DNA from: Nostoc spongiaeforme FACHB-130
GTDB lineage: Bacteria; Cyanobacteriota; Cyanobacteriia; Cyanobacteriales; Nostocaceae
Assembly (NCBI RefSeq): GCF_014698475.1
Contig: NZ_JACJTB010000044.1
Coordinates: forward strand, 1-58,017
DNA: 58,017 bases
Direction: 5' to 3'
Shown: positions 6,550-17,964 of the stretch, piece after piece
How the letters are laid out: each line of letters opens with the position of its first letter
How positions within the stretch are numbered: position 1 is the stretch's first letter
The notes under the pieces: generated by a model
What the model was told of the DNA's origin: nothing
The model's input: the letters and a program-made list of their open reading frames with translations, nothing else
The model's database searches: none
Position numbers and translations under genes: made by a program

Positions 6550-9219
6550 TTACTCAACTACCTCATTGACTGGGAACCGATCAATTAATTGCATCGCCCG
6601 GTAAGCGTTACGCTGCAAAACGTCTGGGAGATGGGGAACGTGGGGAATTTGAGATAATAAATCGAGAGTCCGGCGTAAAATTCGCACCACATCGCCTTCA
6701 TCTAAGCTGGTGTGGTTACAAAGTTCTGTCCACTCCATACCCAATGCCCATTGTTCAACGATCGCAATTAACTCAAATTCTAACCAGATCGGTAACGCCA
6801 CATTATATCGCCGTTGCAGTTGGAACATTTGACGGCGGATACCCCGGAGTTTGGCTAAAGCCTCGACAACTTCTTCACTTAAGTCAAAGTTGACTCGACT
6901 ATCGGGACGGGGAGTTTCTGTCACCAACGCTGCGACAGCTGCGGCTAAGTGCTGCGGGTCTAATTGGTTAAATTCACCACTCGCAAACACTAAACCTAGC
7001 CATAATTCGTTTTCGCCCCGAATAGCGGCGGCCATTTGTCCTAATTCTGTGGGGACTAAGTTATCCAAACAACCGAAGTGTTGCAAAATTTCAATTAAAT
7101 TGAGAAATTCTTCCCAATGGCGTTGTGATTGTTGGGCGACTTGTCCTTGCAGTTGTTCGAGTTCGGCTTCAAGTTCTACATAACGCGCTCGGCGTTTAAA
7201 AATTGTCGAAGCATTACCAGACTGGCGCAGTGGATGATTTTCGATTTGTTCTTCAACGGCGGTAACGCGACTGAGTTGTTCTGCGACTTCTGGTGGTAAA
7301 TTTAGAGTTTCATCAAGGTTGGGAATGAGTTTGGCGATCGCAGCTGTTTGTTCATCCCCACGGTAAGATTGTCCTGGCTTAAAGATTAATTCTGATGGTG
7401 GGAGTATATCTCCTGGCACGTCCAGGCGGGGTAGTTCAGCATGTAAATTCATCACATCTTCCGTTGTCGCCACATACCAACGGTTATCCTGTCCCAAACA
7501 AACAAAATATGGCGCTTGTACTCCAGGGCTTTTACCAACTAAAACTGCCATCACAGGTGCAGAAACAGTGATATTTTTGCCTTTGAGACTTAACAGTGTG
7601 CCAGAAACAGCAAAGCCCAACATCATGACTAACTCTTCTTGACGGTCATCTTGGGCTTGTCTTTGCAGAGTTTTTAATAACTGGCGTTCAGTTTTCAGAC
7701 GTTGGCGTAATTTTTCATAAATAGCAATTTCGTTTTCATCTACGGCGGCGATTTGTTCTTGGAGTTGAGCTAATTGGGCTTGCAGTTCAGCTATCTCATC
7801 GTATTCTGGTTTGAGGTGCAAGTTAGCTATGTACTGACCAAAACTACGTTCTACTAATTCTCTAGCTTGTTCTATGGTGTGAGTTTGCAGTAAGTTCAAC
7901 ACCATACCGTAGCTCGGTGTAAATTGGCTGACTAAAGGATCTGGTTTTGATGTCGCCAGATAGGCTGCTTCCTTCGCACCTTCAAAAGGAGTTTGGACTG
8001 TCACCACATGACCTTGTTTATCCATCCCCCGCCGACCAGCCCGACCTGCCATTTGCAGAAATTCGGAAGCATTTAACAAACGGTGTCCGGTGTCGGTACG
8101 TTTTGACAGGGTAGAAATCACTGTGGTACGGGCAGGCATATTAATCCCTGCGGCTAAAGTTTCCGTCGCAAATACCACCTTAATCAATCCCTGTTGGAAT
8201 AATTCTTCCACCAGTACTTTCCACGCAGGTAAAATCCCGGCATGGTGGGCAGCAATGCCGCGATAAAGGGGGGCAATTTGTCCCGAACGTCCGGCTTCGG
8301 GGTTACGGTTTAAAAAGTCGTCGATTTGCTCCCGTAATATTTGTGACTCTTGACCATTGACTAACCATAAATCACCCACCTCGGCCACAGCTTTATCGCA
8401 TCCCCGACGGCTGAAGATAAAGTAAATGGCGGGGAGCATATCTCGCTGTTGGAGTTGGCTTAAGGTATAGATGATGCCTGGGGCTTCTGGTCTGCCGTTT
8501 TTACCTTTGTCAACTTGTCCTTTGCGATGTTTCTTAATGAGGCGGGGATTAATTTTGTTTTGCGTATCATTCAGCAAGGGAAACAGACCTTTGGGATTAC
8601 AGAAATGAAATTCCAAAGGCACTGGGCGAAAATCAGAATAAATCAAGTCTGTGGGGCCGTGGACTTGGTTTAACCAATCTGTTAGTTGTTCGCTATTGGC
8701 AACTGTGGCGGAGAGGGCTGCTAGTTGCACTTCACGGGGACAGTAAATAATCGATTCTTCCCAAACTGTACCGCGTTGGCGATCGTTCATGTAGTGGCAC
8801 TCATCCAATACCACTGCTTCCACATCAACCAAGGAAATGCCAACCTGCCCGATGGGTGTGCCATAGAGCATATTGCGGAAGATTTCTGTGGTCATAACCA
8901 GAATTGGTGCATCTCGGTTAATAGACGCATCACCGGTTAACAGTCCTACTAAATCGGCACCAAACTTCTCACGAAAATCGCGGAGTTTTTGGTTAGATAA
9001 GGCTTTGAGGGGTGTGGTGTAGAATACGCGCTTTTTTCGAGCTAGGGCGCGATAAATAGCGTATTCTCCGACTAAGGTTTTGCCAGAACCTGTGGGCGCA
9101 CATACAACTACGGAGCGTCCAGCGTTAAGGGACGCGATCGCATTTTTCTGAAACTGATCCAGATCAAAGGGAAATATCGACCCTAAGTTGATTTCTGGAG
9201 ACGGTGCGGGATAATTCAC
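6550..9219 (-). CDS. Ski2/Mtr4-like superfamily II RNA helicase
   Basis: An 889-residue DExH helicase. Walker A is APTGSGKT at residues 41-48, the Walker B box is DECH near residue 138, SAT lies about 30 residues on, and motif VI is QMAGRAGRRG near residue 390. A long arch-like coiled region (about 465-530) and a C-terminal DSHCT-type helical domain (about 715-885) give the Ski2/Mtr4 family layout. Cyanobacteria and plastids (ISE2) share this class, which acts in RNA processing and turnover. The start is GTG 9219, giving MNYPAP. The partner nucleases are not encoded nearby. It lies 146 bp downstream of proC, with a repeat-rich spacer between. Confidence 0.9.
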   Translation of the reverse strand: MNYPAPSPEINLGSIFPFDLDQFQKNAIASLNAGRSVVVCAPTGSGKTLVGEYAIYRALARKKRVFYTTPLKALSNQKLRDFREKFGADLVGLLTGDASINRDAPILVMTTEIFRNMLYGTPIGQVGISLVDVEAVVLDECHYMNDRQRGTVWEESIIYCPREVQLAALSATVANSEQLTDWLNQVHGPTDLIYSDFRPVPLEFHFCNPKGLFPLLNDTQNKINPRLIKKHRKGQVDKGKNGRPEAPGIIYTLSQLQQRDMLPAIYFIFSRRGCDKAVAEVGDLWLVNGQESQILREQIDDFLNRNPEAGRSGQIAPLYRGIAAHHAGILPAWKVLVEELFQQGLIKVVFATETLAAGINMPARTTVISTLSKRTDTGHRLLNASEFLQMAGRAGRRGMDKQGHVVTVQTPFEGAKEAAYLATSKPDPLVSQFTPSYGMVLNLLQTHTIEQARELVERSFGQYIANLHLKPEYDEIAELQAQLAQLQEQIAAVDENEIAIYEKLRQRLKTERQLLKTLQRQAQDDRQEELVMMLGFAVSGTLLSLKGKNITVSAPVMAVLVGKSPGVQAPYFVCLGQDNRWYVATTEDVMNLHAELPRLDVPGDILPPSELIFKPGQSYRGDEQTAAIAKLIPNLDETLNLPPEVAEQLSRVTAVEEQIENHPLRQSGNASTIFKRRARYVELEAELEQLQGQVAQQSQRHWEEFLNLIEILQHFGCLDNLVPTELGQMAAAIRGENELWLGLVFASGEFNQLDPQHLAAAVAALVTETPRPDSRVNFDLSEEVVEALAKLRGIRRQMFQLQRRYNVALPIWLEFELIAIVEQWALGMEWTELCNHTSLDEGDVVRILRRTLDLLSQIPHVPHLPDVLQRNAYRAMQLIDRFPVNEVVE

Positions 9220-9277
9220 TCAATCACATTTGCAACCAGACTGTTTACTATATTAACGGGTCTTTTGTCAACTTCGT

Positions 9278-9362
9278 CATAGGAAGTAGGGAATAGGGAG
9301 TAGGGAATGGGGAATAGGCATATTTTCTAATTTCCCCACTCCCTACTCACCACTCACCACTC
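9278..9362. repeat. Short tandem heptamer-type repeat hairpin
   Basis: GGAAGTAGGGAATAGGGAG and further variants at 9280-9320 face a complementary CCCCACTCCCTACTCACC block at 9335-9362. This is the STRR-type filler of Nostocales genomes, able to fold on itself between proC and the helicase gene. The same family has invaded pabB at 12.86 and 13.95 kb. Confidence 0.6.
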
Positions 9363-9365
9363 CCC

Positions 9366-10178
9366 TCATTTTCCCAATTCCTGCGATCGCGCTGTGGCGG
9401 CTTTGACTGCTTCAATTAATGCCGAGCGAAATCCAGCTTTTTCTAGTTGGCTAATACCAGCAATGGTTGTCCCACCAGGACTAGTTACTCGGTCTTTTAA
9501 TTCTGCGGGGTGCATTTTGCTGGTGTGCAGTAATTGTGCGGTTCCCAAAACTGTTTGTAAGGCGAGTTGATTGGCAATTCCTCTGGGTAAACCTGCGGCG
9601 ACTCCACCATCTGCTAAAGCTTCTACCAATATGGAGACGTAAGCCGGGCCACTACCAGATAGTCCTGTAACAGCATCCATCAAACTTTCGGAAACTTCCA
9701 CTACTTCTCCCACTGCGGAAAATATCTCCGATGCTTTTTTCTGGTGTTTAGCATTGGTGTATGCACCTAAACAGATAGCTGTCATCCCTGCCCCGACTGT
9801 GGCTGGGGTATTGGGCATAGCTCTAATTACTGGTAATCCTGGAAATGATGCTTCTAGGTGATGTAAAGGCACTCCTGCCAAAATCGATATCACCAAAGGG
9901 AAATGTTCTGCTAAAACAATATCTGCTAATTCTTGAGCGATCGCACTAAATACTTGCGGTTTTACAGCTAAAAATATGACTTCCTGCGCTTGCTGAAATA
10001 CCAAGCTGTTATCTGTCGTCACAGTCACATTGTATTGCTGCTGCAAAAAAGCCTGACGCGCTGGTTGGGGTTCGCTAATGATTACTTCCGAGGGTTGGTA
10101 GATGCCCCGCTCAAGCAGGCGGGATAACAGCGCCTCTCCCATTACCCCACCACCAATTAAGCCAAATTTTTTAGTCAT
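9366..10178 (-). CDS. proC: Pyrroline-5-carboxylate reductase
   Basis: A 270-residue cytosolic enzyme for the last step of proline synthesis, NAD(P)H-dependent. The N-terminal Rossmann motif is LIGGGVMGEALLSRLL. The C-terminal dimerisation and substrate domain has the signature GLSGSGPAYV and later LKDRVTSPGGTTIAG, both diagnostic. Length is normal and the start is ATG 10178. It follows sepF by 94 bp on the same strand, in the conserved cyanobacterial order pipX-pipY-sepF-proC. Confidence 0.96.
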   Translation of the reverse strand: MTKKFGLIGGGVMGEALLSRLLERGIYQPSEVIISEPQPARQAFLQQQYNVTVTTDNSLVFQQAQEVIFLAVKPQVFSAIAQELADIVLAEHFPLVISILAGVPLHHLEASFPGLPVIRAMPNTPATVGAGMTAICLGAYTNAKHQKKASEIFSAVGEVVEVSESLMDAVTGLSGSGPAYVSILVEALADGGVAAGLPRGIANQLALQTVLGTAQLLHTSKMHPAELKDRVTSPGGTTIAGISQLEKAGFRSALIEAVKAATARSQELGK

Positions 10179-10260
10179 TTATGATTGGTCATTAGTCACT
10201 TGTCATTAGTCATTTGTATCTTAGAACGATGGACAAAGGACGAAGGACAAAGGACTAATG
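10179..10260. repeat. Self-complementary repeat between sepF and proC
   Basis: GTCATTAGTCA-like units on the left (TGGTCATTAGTCACTTGTCATTAG at about 10188-10211) face their complement (GGACTAATGACTAAT) on the right. The GGACAAAGGACGAAGGACAAAG run lies between them. It is intergenic filler with hairpin potential. Confidence 0.5.
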
Positions 10261-10272
10261 ACTAATTTCAAT

Positions 10273-10869
10273 TTATTGTGCCATGCGGTTAGGTTCATTT
10301 CCCCAGTTTGGTGTGGCAGTTGGGGTGGTACGTACAGGACGCGCCGGCGGTTGTGGTACTTCATGAATAACTCCACCTTGGGTGCTGACTTGTACGCAGC
10401 TTGGCGTAAACAAAAAGATGCTTTCTCCAATCCGCTCTTGATGTCCATCTAATGCGTAAGTTCCACCAGCAACAAAATCAACTGCTCTTTGAGCTTGATC
10501 TGGATCCATGATTGTCAAGTTGAGTACAACTGATTTGCGCTCACGTAACGCTTGAATTGCCTGGGGCATTTCTTCAAATGTACGAGGTTCAAGCACTAAT
10601 ACTTCAGAAATCCCGTTTACTGCTCCTGGCATACCAATTACGTTCCCCATCGTAGACTTTGATCCTGTTGCTACATCATTACCCATTGTAGACATGGGTT
10701 CCCGCCAACGTCGATTCTGTGTAGTAGCTTCTGCTGGTGCAGGTTGAGGATTTTCCTCTTGATACAGATTTTGGTAGTGATCTGTATCTGGTTCTTCCTC
10801 GTAATATTCGTATTCTACCTGCTCGTTCAGCCCTACGAAATCTCGCAGTTTGGAAAATATATTGTTCAT
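10273..10869 (-). CDS. sepF: Cell division protein SepF
   Basis: A 198-residue cytoplasmic protein that anchors and bundles FtsZ at the septum. The N-terminal amphipathic helix region ([14 protein letters not shown]) is the membrane-targeting part. It is followed by an acidic, low-complexity linker (about residues 20-80) and the SepF fold (about 88-170: [25 protein letters not shown]..., [20 protein letters not shown]). In cyanobacteria (Cdv2 in Synechococcus) it is needed for normal division. ATG 10869 gives the expected N-terminus. It sits upstream of proC, 94 bp away. Confidence 0.94.
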   Translation of the reverse strand: MNNIFSKLRDFVGLNEQVEYEYYEEEPDTDHYQNLYQEENPQPAPAEATTQNRRWREPMSTMGNDVATGSKSTMGNVIGMPGAVNGISEVLVLEPRTFEEMPQAIQALRERKSVVLNLTIMDPDQAQRAVDFVAGGTYALDGHQERIGESIFLFTPSCVQVSTQGGVIHEVPQPPARPVRTTPTATPNWGNEPNRMAQ

Positions 10870-11232
10870 TTGGTACGCTCCTGATGCAAATTACCTTTAT
10901 CGATTTGGCTGATAGTTGATGTAGCCACTAAAGATCACTACAAAGGACGGACAATTTAGTAATCTTATCGTTGTTTGTAGCTTCTGTTACAACTATAGAT
11001 AATGAACGGACGCTTTTGTAAACGCCTGTACCTTAACCTAGATACAATAATGAGTCAAGATTATATCCCAAAGATTTTAGGATATAAAGCTTAATTACAG
11101 GTTTTTTTGATGTTTCGTTACTTTTGTTAATGATTTTTTTAGTGTTTTATTGTACCAGCAGTCTAGGACAATTATCTGTATTTCTTACCTAGAAGCTGTG
11201 GTACAAATAATAAATAATTGCTGTCAGCGAAA
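10870..11232. other. Spacer between pipY and sepF
   Basis: This 363-bp gap must contain the sepF promoter. I see an inverted repeat TTATATCC (11061-11068) and GGATATAA (11080-11087), of unknown role, and AT-rich runs. No reading frame or RNA gene is evident. Confidence 0.4.
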
Positions 11233-11901
11233 TTAATGGCGATCGCCAAATAAAATAGTTCCCAATCTTACCATCGTTGCTCCCGCTTGGACTGCCAGTT
11301 GATAATCTCCAGACATCCCCATCGACAGTTCCCGCATTTGAATATTCGGCAAGTTTTGTAACTGAATTTGTTTTGCTAGATCGTATGTGCTATTAAATAC
11401 ATGCAAAATTTCCGCCTCAGTCAACCCCAGAGGCGGAATTGTCATCAATCCTTGAATTTGTAAAAACTGGCACTGGTTGAGTTCCCCTAAGTCCGCCAGT
11501 AATTCTGGAACAGTCCAACCTGATTTTTGCGGGTCTGGAAGGATTTTGACTTGCAGACAGACTTTTGGGGTAACTCCTAGCTGCTGTGCTAATTGATTTA
11601 ATCGCTGCGCCAGCTTCAAATTATCTACAGAGTGAATCCACTCAAATAGTTCTAGGGCTTTTTTGGCTTTATTACTTTGCAAATGTCCAATCAAATGCCA
11701 AGTAATATCAGATAAGTCCTGTAACTGAGCTTGCTTAGTGGCAGCTTCTTGGATACGGCTTTCGCCAAAATCACGAATTCCGGCGTTGTAAGCTAAACGA
11801 ATCATCTCCGCCGGAACTTGCTTGCTGACAGCAATTAACCTGACCGAAGATGGCAGTGTGGTGCGAATATTGGCAATCTGTTCGTCAATCGAACTACTCA
11901 T
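11233..11901 (-). CDS. pipY: PLP-binding homeostasis protein PipY (YggS/COG0325)
   Basis: A 222-residue single-domain TIM-barrel pyridoxal-phosphate protein without known catalysis, used in vitamin B6 and amino-acid homeostasis. The PLP lysine lies in LIAVSKQVPAE (about K27). The phosphate-binding region is ELSMGMSGDYQLAVQAGATMVRLGT. ATG 11901 overlaps the pipX stop as ATGA, which implies translational coupling with pipX. That arrangement is conserved in cyanobacteria, where PipY affects the PipX regulon. Confidence 0.95.
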   Translation of the reverse strand: MSSSIDEQIANIRTTLPSSVRLIAVSKQVPAEMIRLAYNAGIRDFGESRIQEAATKQAQLQDLSDITWHLIGHLQSNKAKKALELFEWIHSVDNLKLAQRLNQLAQQLGVTPKVCLQVKILPDPQKSGWTVPELLADLGELNQCQFLQIQGLMTIPPLGLTEAEILHVFNSTYDLAKQIQLQNLPNIQMRELSMGMSGDYQLAVQAGATMVRLGTILFGDRH

Positions 11902-12176
11902 TGGAACGTGCGTTGGAAAACACTCTGAAGCTGATCGTACTCCTGAGATGAACCATTACGGCGTAGAGTCCGCAAACGATTTTCTAACATCATTCTGGCT
12001 TCAGTGCGTCCAATGGGTTGAAATTTAATACCTTTAACGTCGTTTGTTACCAGAAAAAATAAGCGTTGGGCATAAAGTGTAGTGAACATATCTTGGTTAT
12101 CGTCAACCACACAAATCCGATAAAGTAAGCCCCAAGTTGGATGATTGATGTAGATTTCAGGATTTTCTGGAGTCAT
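11898..12176 (-). CDS. pipX: PII-interacting protein X, coactivator of NtcA
   Basis: A 92-residue regulator found only in cyanobacteria. It binds either the PII protein GlnB (high ADP, low 2-oxoglutarate) or the nitrogen activator NtcA (high 2-oxoglutarate), linking carbon/nitrogen balance to transcription. The N-terminal Tudor-like beta domain (INHPTWGLLYRICVV...LYAQRLFFLVTN) contacts both partners. The C-terminal two helices (RTEARMMLENRLRTLRRNG...) follow. The length and sequence are classic. It is first in the pair with pipY (4-bp overlap). I found no clean GTA-N8-TAC NtcA site in the upstream spacer. Confidence 0.96.
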   Translation of the reverse strand: MTPENPEIYINHPTWGLLYRICVVDDNQDMFTTLYAQRLFFLVTNDVKGIKFQPIGRTEARMMLENRLRTLRRNGSSQEYDQLQSVFQRTFQ

Positions 12177-12727
12177 TTAAGAGTCAAGGTAGGAGTATGT
12201 ATATTGATTTGTAGTTTTAGACAAACATCCAGACGATGATCATACCTGTTCGTCAGAATATTTAGTTAAAACTACTCTAATTGAGTGATTTCTGCCATCG
12301 TTTGGCAGTGATGGAATCCTTGATGATGCCTAGTAGGACTTCGCAGTAAGACGAAAAACTAAGGGTGGAGGGGCAGAATCAAGTCAAAAGTTAAAAGTCA
12401 AAGATTTTCTTGCTTTTGAATTTTGACTTCCCTGTAAAGGTGTAGGTGTTCAACACTCTGACACCGTTCGGCTGACGCGGAAGTTGAGCAGTTTGGCAAG
12501 CTCACTGTATCACTGGGCGAAACTTACAGCGAAGCCCATAATCTGTCACCTGTCACTTATCCCCTGCTACAAAAATAGTCAAAGCTGACCTAAAACCGAT
12601 GTTGGTGCTGGCTTCTCTCCATGTTGCCATAATTATTATTTTCTGGCAAAAAACTACCAACAATTGCCGACTTTTGATGAATCATCATTCAGGAATTAGG
12701 TTTTGTACCAATTTAATTCAGCATGAT
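12177..12727. other. Repeat-rich spacer upstream of pipX
   Basis: This 551-bp gap separates the pabB stop from the pipX start. It holds AGTCAAAAGTTAAAAGTC at about 12393 facing TTTTGAATTTTGACTT at about 12415-12430, which folds as a hairpin, and a GTAGGTGTTCAACACTC block at about 12442. These are intergenic repeat fragments typical of the genome. No reading frame is convincing. Confidence 0.45.
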
Positions 12728-14296
<1,569 letters not shown>

Positions 14297-14310
14297 AATG
14301 AGTGAACAGC

Positions 14311-15231
14311 TTAAAATTTATTACCGGAAATTACCCGCACTCCCCAGAATAAAGTTAAAGTGGCGATCGCAAACCAATCCCATCTTTTGAGTCGTAATTC
14401 ATGCCACTGCACTTTGTGTTCGTTAGGGCTGGTAAAACCGCGCACCATCATCGCATTTGCCATTTGGTCTGCCCTTAACAGCAAATTTTCTAACAGTCTT
14501 TCGGCGACAATCATCCAAACTTTAACCGCACCTTTTAACCCTAATTTTTTCCAATTAATCGCCCTTGTCATGACTGAGCGAATCAAATTCTGTACTTCTT
14601 CTAAAACTAGGGGTATAAATCGCAAGGATAAAGTTAAAGTCAAGGTAATTTCTGTTACAGGTAACTTGAGTCTGCGTAAGGGCTGCATAATGCTTTCAAT
14701 CGCCGCCGTGATTTCTTCTGGCGCAGTTGTCAACAGATACAAGTTGGTACTGTAAATTACCGTAAATAAAATGGTACTGAGACGCACTGCCAAATCTAAA
14801 GAACGACGGGTGATTCTCACTGGCCCTTGATGAAACAAGACGTAGGAATATTTTTTAGTGCTGAGTGCTGGCTGGGGAGTTGGGACGGGTGAGTTAGACT
14901 TGAGAGCTAATATTTGCTCATTGGCTGGGAGACGGGGTTGATAACTCACACCCAGTCCATCGGGGCTAACGGCGGCAATAAATAATACTAAAACTGTGAG
15001 GGTTAATAACCAACCTAATTGTTGCTGCCAAACTCTGCGGGGAATTTTGGCAACTAAGGTAAACAGAATTAACAGTACGACTAACAAGATGCGCCATTCG
15101 TTAGTGGCAAAGCTGTAACTGGTTAAAAAACTCATCAACCAAGCAATCTTGACGCGGGGATCAAGTTTATGCAGCCAAGTTTGTGGTTGTTCTAAATATA
15201 GCCCTAGTGGGAGCGATCGCAGTAAATCCAT
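14311..15231 (-). CDS. Energy-coupling-factor transporter T component (CbiQ/EcfT family)
   Basis: A 306-residue integral membrane protein with four to six hydrophobic segments (around residues 30-95 and 150-230). It carries the coupling-helix signature RADQMANAMMVRGF that contacts the ATPases of ECF vitamin or metal importers. The ATPase and substrate-binding subunits are not nearby, as is usual for shared-T-subunit (group II) systems. ATG 15231 is chosen over a TTG at 15243. It begins about 160 bp after der, with repeat filler between, and ends 14 bp before pabB starts. Confidence 0.85.
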   Translation of the reverse strand: MDLLRSLPLGLYLEQPQTWLHKLDPRVKIAWLMSFLTSYSFATNEWRILLVVLLILFTLVAKIPRRVWQQQLGWLLTLTVLVLFIAAVSPDGLGVSYQPRLPANEQILALKSNSPVPTPQPALSTKKYSYVLFHQGPVRITRRSLDLAVRLSTILFTVIYSTNLYLLTTAPEEITAAIESIMQPLRRLKLPVTEITLTLTLSLRFIPLVLEEVQNLIRSVMTRAINWKKLGLKGAVKVWMIVAERLLENLLLRADQMANAMMVRGFTSPNEHKVQWHELRLKRWDWFAIATLTLFWGVRVISGNKF

Positions 15232-15239
15232 AAAATAAG

Positions 15240-15385
15240 GCAAAAGTTAAAAGGTAAAAGGTAAAAGGCAAAAGTTGAAAGGCAAAATTTTCTCTCTTAC
15301 CTTTTTACCCCTTCGGGGTTCACCACTGAGGGAGCCAGGAAACCCGTTCAAAGCAGTGGCTCACTTTTTACTTTTTACTTTTTAC
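15240..15385. repeat. AAAAGGTAAAAG filler with hairpin, between der and ecfT
   Basis: Repeated GTAAAAGG/GCAAAAG units at 15241-15285 face CTTTTTACTTTTTACTTTTT at about 15363-15383. Between them sit ACCCCTTCGGGGT (15306-15318) and a CCACTGAGGGAGC/CAGTGG arm pair. The whole spacer can fold on itself and may attenuate read-through from der. Confidence 0.55.
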
Positions 15386-15389
15386 TTCA

Positions 15390-16751
15390 TTACACGCGAG
15401 TTGCGCGGTTGATATTACCACTTTCCATATCCCGGACTTTCTTACTCCGCCAGAGGAGACGAATGGGTGTACCTTTAAAGCCTAGTTGTTGGCGGAATTG
15501 TCTTTCGATATAGCGCCGGTAGTTGTCGTTGAAGCGTTTTGCATCATTCACAAATAGAGCAATTGTTGGTGGTCGGCTGCTCACTTGAGTACCATAATAA
15601 ATTCTGCCCTGACGACCACCGCGAGAAGTTGGGGGTGAGTGCCATCTTACCGCTTCTTCTAAAACTTCGTTAATTACCGATGTAGTCACACGGCGCTTGT
15701 GTTCTGCGGCTGCTTGCACAACTAATTCTAAAATCTTTTCTACCCGTTGTCCTGTTAAGGCGCTGACAAAGATAGTCGAAGCCCAGTCGGTAAAGTGTAG
15801 TCGCTCTTGCAGACTTTTTTCGTAATCGTAGATAGTATGAGAGTCCTTTTCAACAGCATCCCATTTATTGACGACAACGATGCAAGCTCGACCTTCTTCA
15901 ATGATCCGCCCTGCTAATTTTTGGTCTTGTTCCGTAACTCCATCTAAGGCATCTAAAACTAATAAAACAACATCGGCGCGGCGAATGGCTTTAAAAGCAC
16001 GGTTAATGCTAAAAAATTCCGTCCCGTAATCTATGTTTTTCTTTTTGCGAATCCCGGCGGTGTCAATCAGCCGATATTGTTGCCCATCACGTTCGATAAA
16101 AGTGTCTATAGCATCTCGCGTTGTACCAGAAATGGGGCTAACAATAGCTCTTTGTTCACCCACAAAAGCATTTAATAAACTTGATTTACCCACATTTGGC
16201 CGACCAATGATCGCCACTTTAATTTCGTTGGTTTCTGGTACTTCTGTAACACTTGGAATGTGTTTAATTAACTCGTCGAGTAAGTCGCCTGTACCGTTGC
16301 CATGAATTGCAGAGATGGGGTATGGTTCTCCTAACCCCAATTCCCAAAACTCGGCTGCTTGAATTAAGCCTTGTTCTGGAGATTCGCATTTGTTCACAGC
16401 CAGCAGTACTGGTACTGGTTGTTGACGTAACCATTCGGCGATTTCTTCATCAGCTGGTGTGGGGCCTGTCTGTCCATTCACTACAAAAATGGCTGCACTG
16501 GCTTCGTGAAGAGCTGCTAGTGCTTGCTGACGAATCAATGGCAGAAATTCGGTGTCATCGTTAAAGACTAAACCACCTGTATCTACCACTAAATACTCGC
16601 GGTCATTCCAATAAGCAGGCAGATAAGTGCGATCGCGGGTCACACCTGGTTCGTCGTGGACAATCGCCGTTTGTTCCCCAGCGAGACGATTAACCAGGGT
16701 GGATTTGCCGACATTCGGTCGGCCGATAATTGCAACAATTGGCAGTCCCAT
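15390..16751 (-). CDS. der: Ribosome-assembly GTPase Der (EngA)
   Basis: A 453-residue essential GTPase with two tandem G domains, acting in 50S subunit maturation. G domain 1 has GRPNVGKST (residues 10-18), the DEPGVTRD switch, DTGG and NKCE. G domain 2 has GRPNVGKSS (about 183-191), SGTTRD, DTAG and NKWD. A C-terminal KH-like domain (about 350-440) ends with GTPIRLLWR. The length is normal. ATG 16751 lies in a spacer shared with the divergent phosphoesterase gene. Confidence 0.97.
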   Translation of the reverse strand: MGLPIVAIIGRPNVGKSTLVNRLAGEQTAIVHDEPGVTRDRTYLPAYWNDREYLVVDTGGLVFNDDTEFLPLIRQQALAALHEASAAIFVVNGQTGPTPADEEIAEWLRQQPVPVLLAVNKCESPEQGLIQAAEFWELGLGEPYPISAIHGNGTGDLLDELIKHIPSVTEVPETNEIKVAIIGRPNVGKSSLLNAFVGEQRAIVSPISGTTRDAIDTFIERDGQQYRLIDTAGIRKKKNIDYGTEFFSINRAFKAIRRADVVLLVLDALDGVTEQDQKLAGRIIEEGRACIVVVNKWDAVEKDSHTIYDYEKSLQERLHFTDWASTIFVSALTGQRVEKILELVVQAAAEHKRRVTTSVINEVLEEAVRWHSPPTSRGGRQGRIYYGTQVSSRPPTIALFVNDAKRFNDNYRRYIERQFRQQLGFKGTPIRLLWRSKKVRDMESGNINRATRV

Positions 16752-16906
16752 AAAACCAGGAGTAGAGAAACAGTAAGTATATCACATCTGTTTATTTTAG
16801 CGACTTTAAGTCTTTATTTAATTTTCTCTGATAAAAGAAAATTGAACTCGAAATCTTAAATAACAAGCTTGGCAAGAAAACTGGCAATCACAGCGAAGGA
16901 GATTGT

Positions 16907-17923
16907 GTGTTGAGAACTCGTAAGTGGTTGATAAAAGCCAGCAGTTCAGCTTTTCGATGTATAAGATGGTGCTTATTGCTTGGCTGCTGCACTTTAATAT
17001 ACGCTCATTTCATTGAACCCAATTGGATTGAAATTAATTCTTTACAACTGACATTACCCAATCTCGCCTCGGAATTTAACGGTTATCGCATTGTCCAAAT
17101 TAGTGATATTCACCGCGATCGCTGGATGACTCCGCGACGACTCAAGCGGATAGTCCGACTAGTTAACCAACAAAAACCCGATTTAATTGCAATTACAGGT
17201 GATTTAGTCACACGCAACCTACCACAATTCATCCCTTCGCTCACAGTTTCTTTAAATCACTTCACACCCAAAGATAAAACTGTAGCCATATTAGGAAATC
17301 ACGACCACGAGAATGATACTCCAGCAATTATCCAAGCCATAAAACAAAGCAATATTGTCTATTTGGACAATGATATTTATACACTCCAACGCGGAAGTGC
17401 AATGTTACATATTGCGGGTGTAGATGATGTCCAGATGGGTAAAAGCCGCCTAGATTTAGTGATGCAGAAATTACCCAAAACAGGCGCAGCAATATTATTA
17501 GCCCATGAACCAGACTTTGCTATTGCCAGCGCGGCGACAGGGCGGTTTGATTTGCAACTTTCAGGACATTCTCACGGCGGACAAATTCGCCTACCGTTAA
17601 TTACACCGCCTATACTTCCGCCTTTTGCAAGACAGTATTACATAGGAAAATATCAGGTAGGTAAGATGTTTTTGTATACTAATCGAGGTTTAGGAATGAC
17701 AGGTTTACATCTGCGTTTTTTTGCTCGTCCTGAAATTACTGTGTTTACGTTGGTTGCACCAATTAATCCGGCTCCACCATTTAATGCAGGTTCTCCTGAA
17801 ACAGCAGGTACAGTAGCAGAACTTGTCACAAAAGCGGGGGCAGAAATTTTAGCAGCAACATTGGTCGAGTCTGAACAGGTAGCAGTTCGCTTAGGTATCA
17901 AGCCAGAACAGCTACTCAAGTAA
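16907..17923 (+). CDS. Membrane-anchored calcineurin-like metallophosphoesterase
   Basis: A 338-residue protein with an N-terminal hydrophobic anchor (about residues 18-40). The two-metal phosphoesterase signatures follow in order: ISDIHRD, ITGDLVT, LGNHDHEND, LAHEPDF and LSGHSHGGQ. All metal ligands are present. It resembles the YaeI/YkuE group, whose members act on lipid-type or periplasmic phosphoesters. The substrate here is unknown. The start is GTG 16907, with AAGGAG five bases upstream. The C-terminus has an alanine-rich tail after the catalytic domain. Confidence 0.88.
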   Translation: MLRTRKWLIKASSSAFRCIRWCLLLGCCTLIYAHFIEPNWIEINSLQLTLPNLASEFNGYRIVQISDIHRDRWMTPRRLKRIVRLVNQQKPDLIAITGDLVTRNLPQFIPSLTVSLNHFTPKDKTVAILGNHDHENDTPAIIQAIKQSNIVYLDNDIYTLQRGSAMLHIAGVDDVQMGKSRLDLVMQKLPKTGAAILLAHEPDFAIASAATGRFDLQLSGHSHGGQIRLPLITPPILPPFARQYYIGKYQVGKMFLYTNRGLGMTGLHLRFFARPEITVFTLVAPINPAPPFNAGSPETAGTVAELVTKAGAEILAATLVESEQVAVRLGIKPEQLLK

Positions 17924-17936
17924 GCATTATTTTTGA

Positions 17937-17964
17937 GGTGCGTTACGCTTTGCTTCAACGCACC
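17937..17964 (+). repeat. Hairpin repeat after the phosphoesterase gene
   Basis: GGTGCGTT (17937-17944) and AACGCACC (17957-17964) form an 8-bp stem around a 12-nt loop. It is a familiar cyanobacterial 'GGTGCGTTACGC' spacer repeat, directly after the stop codon, and may serve as a transcription end. Confidence 0.55.

Noticed and set aside
12177-12727. NtcA binding site upstream of pipX
   Set aside because: Only poor matches such as GTA-N8-TAT were found; none fits GTA-N8-TAC with a -10 box at proper distance.
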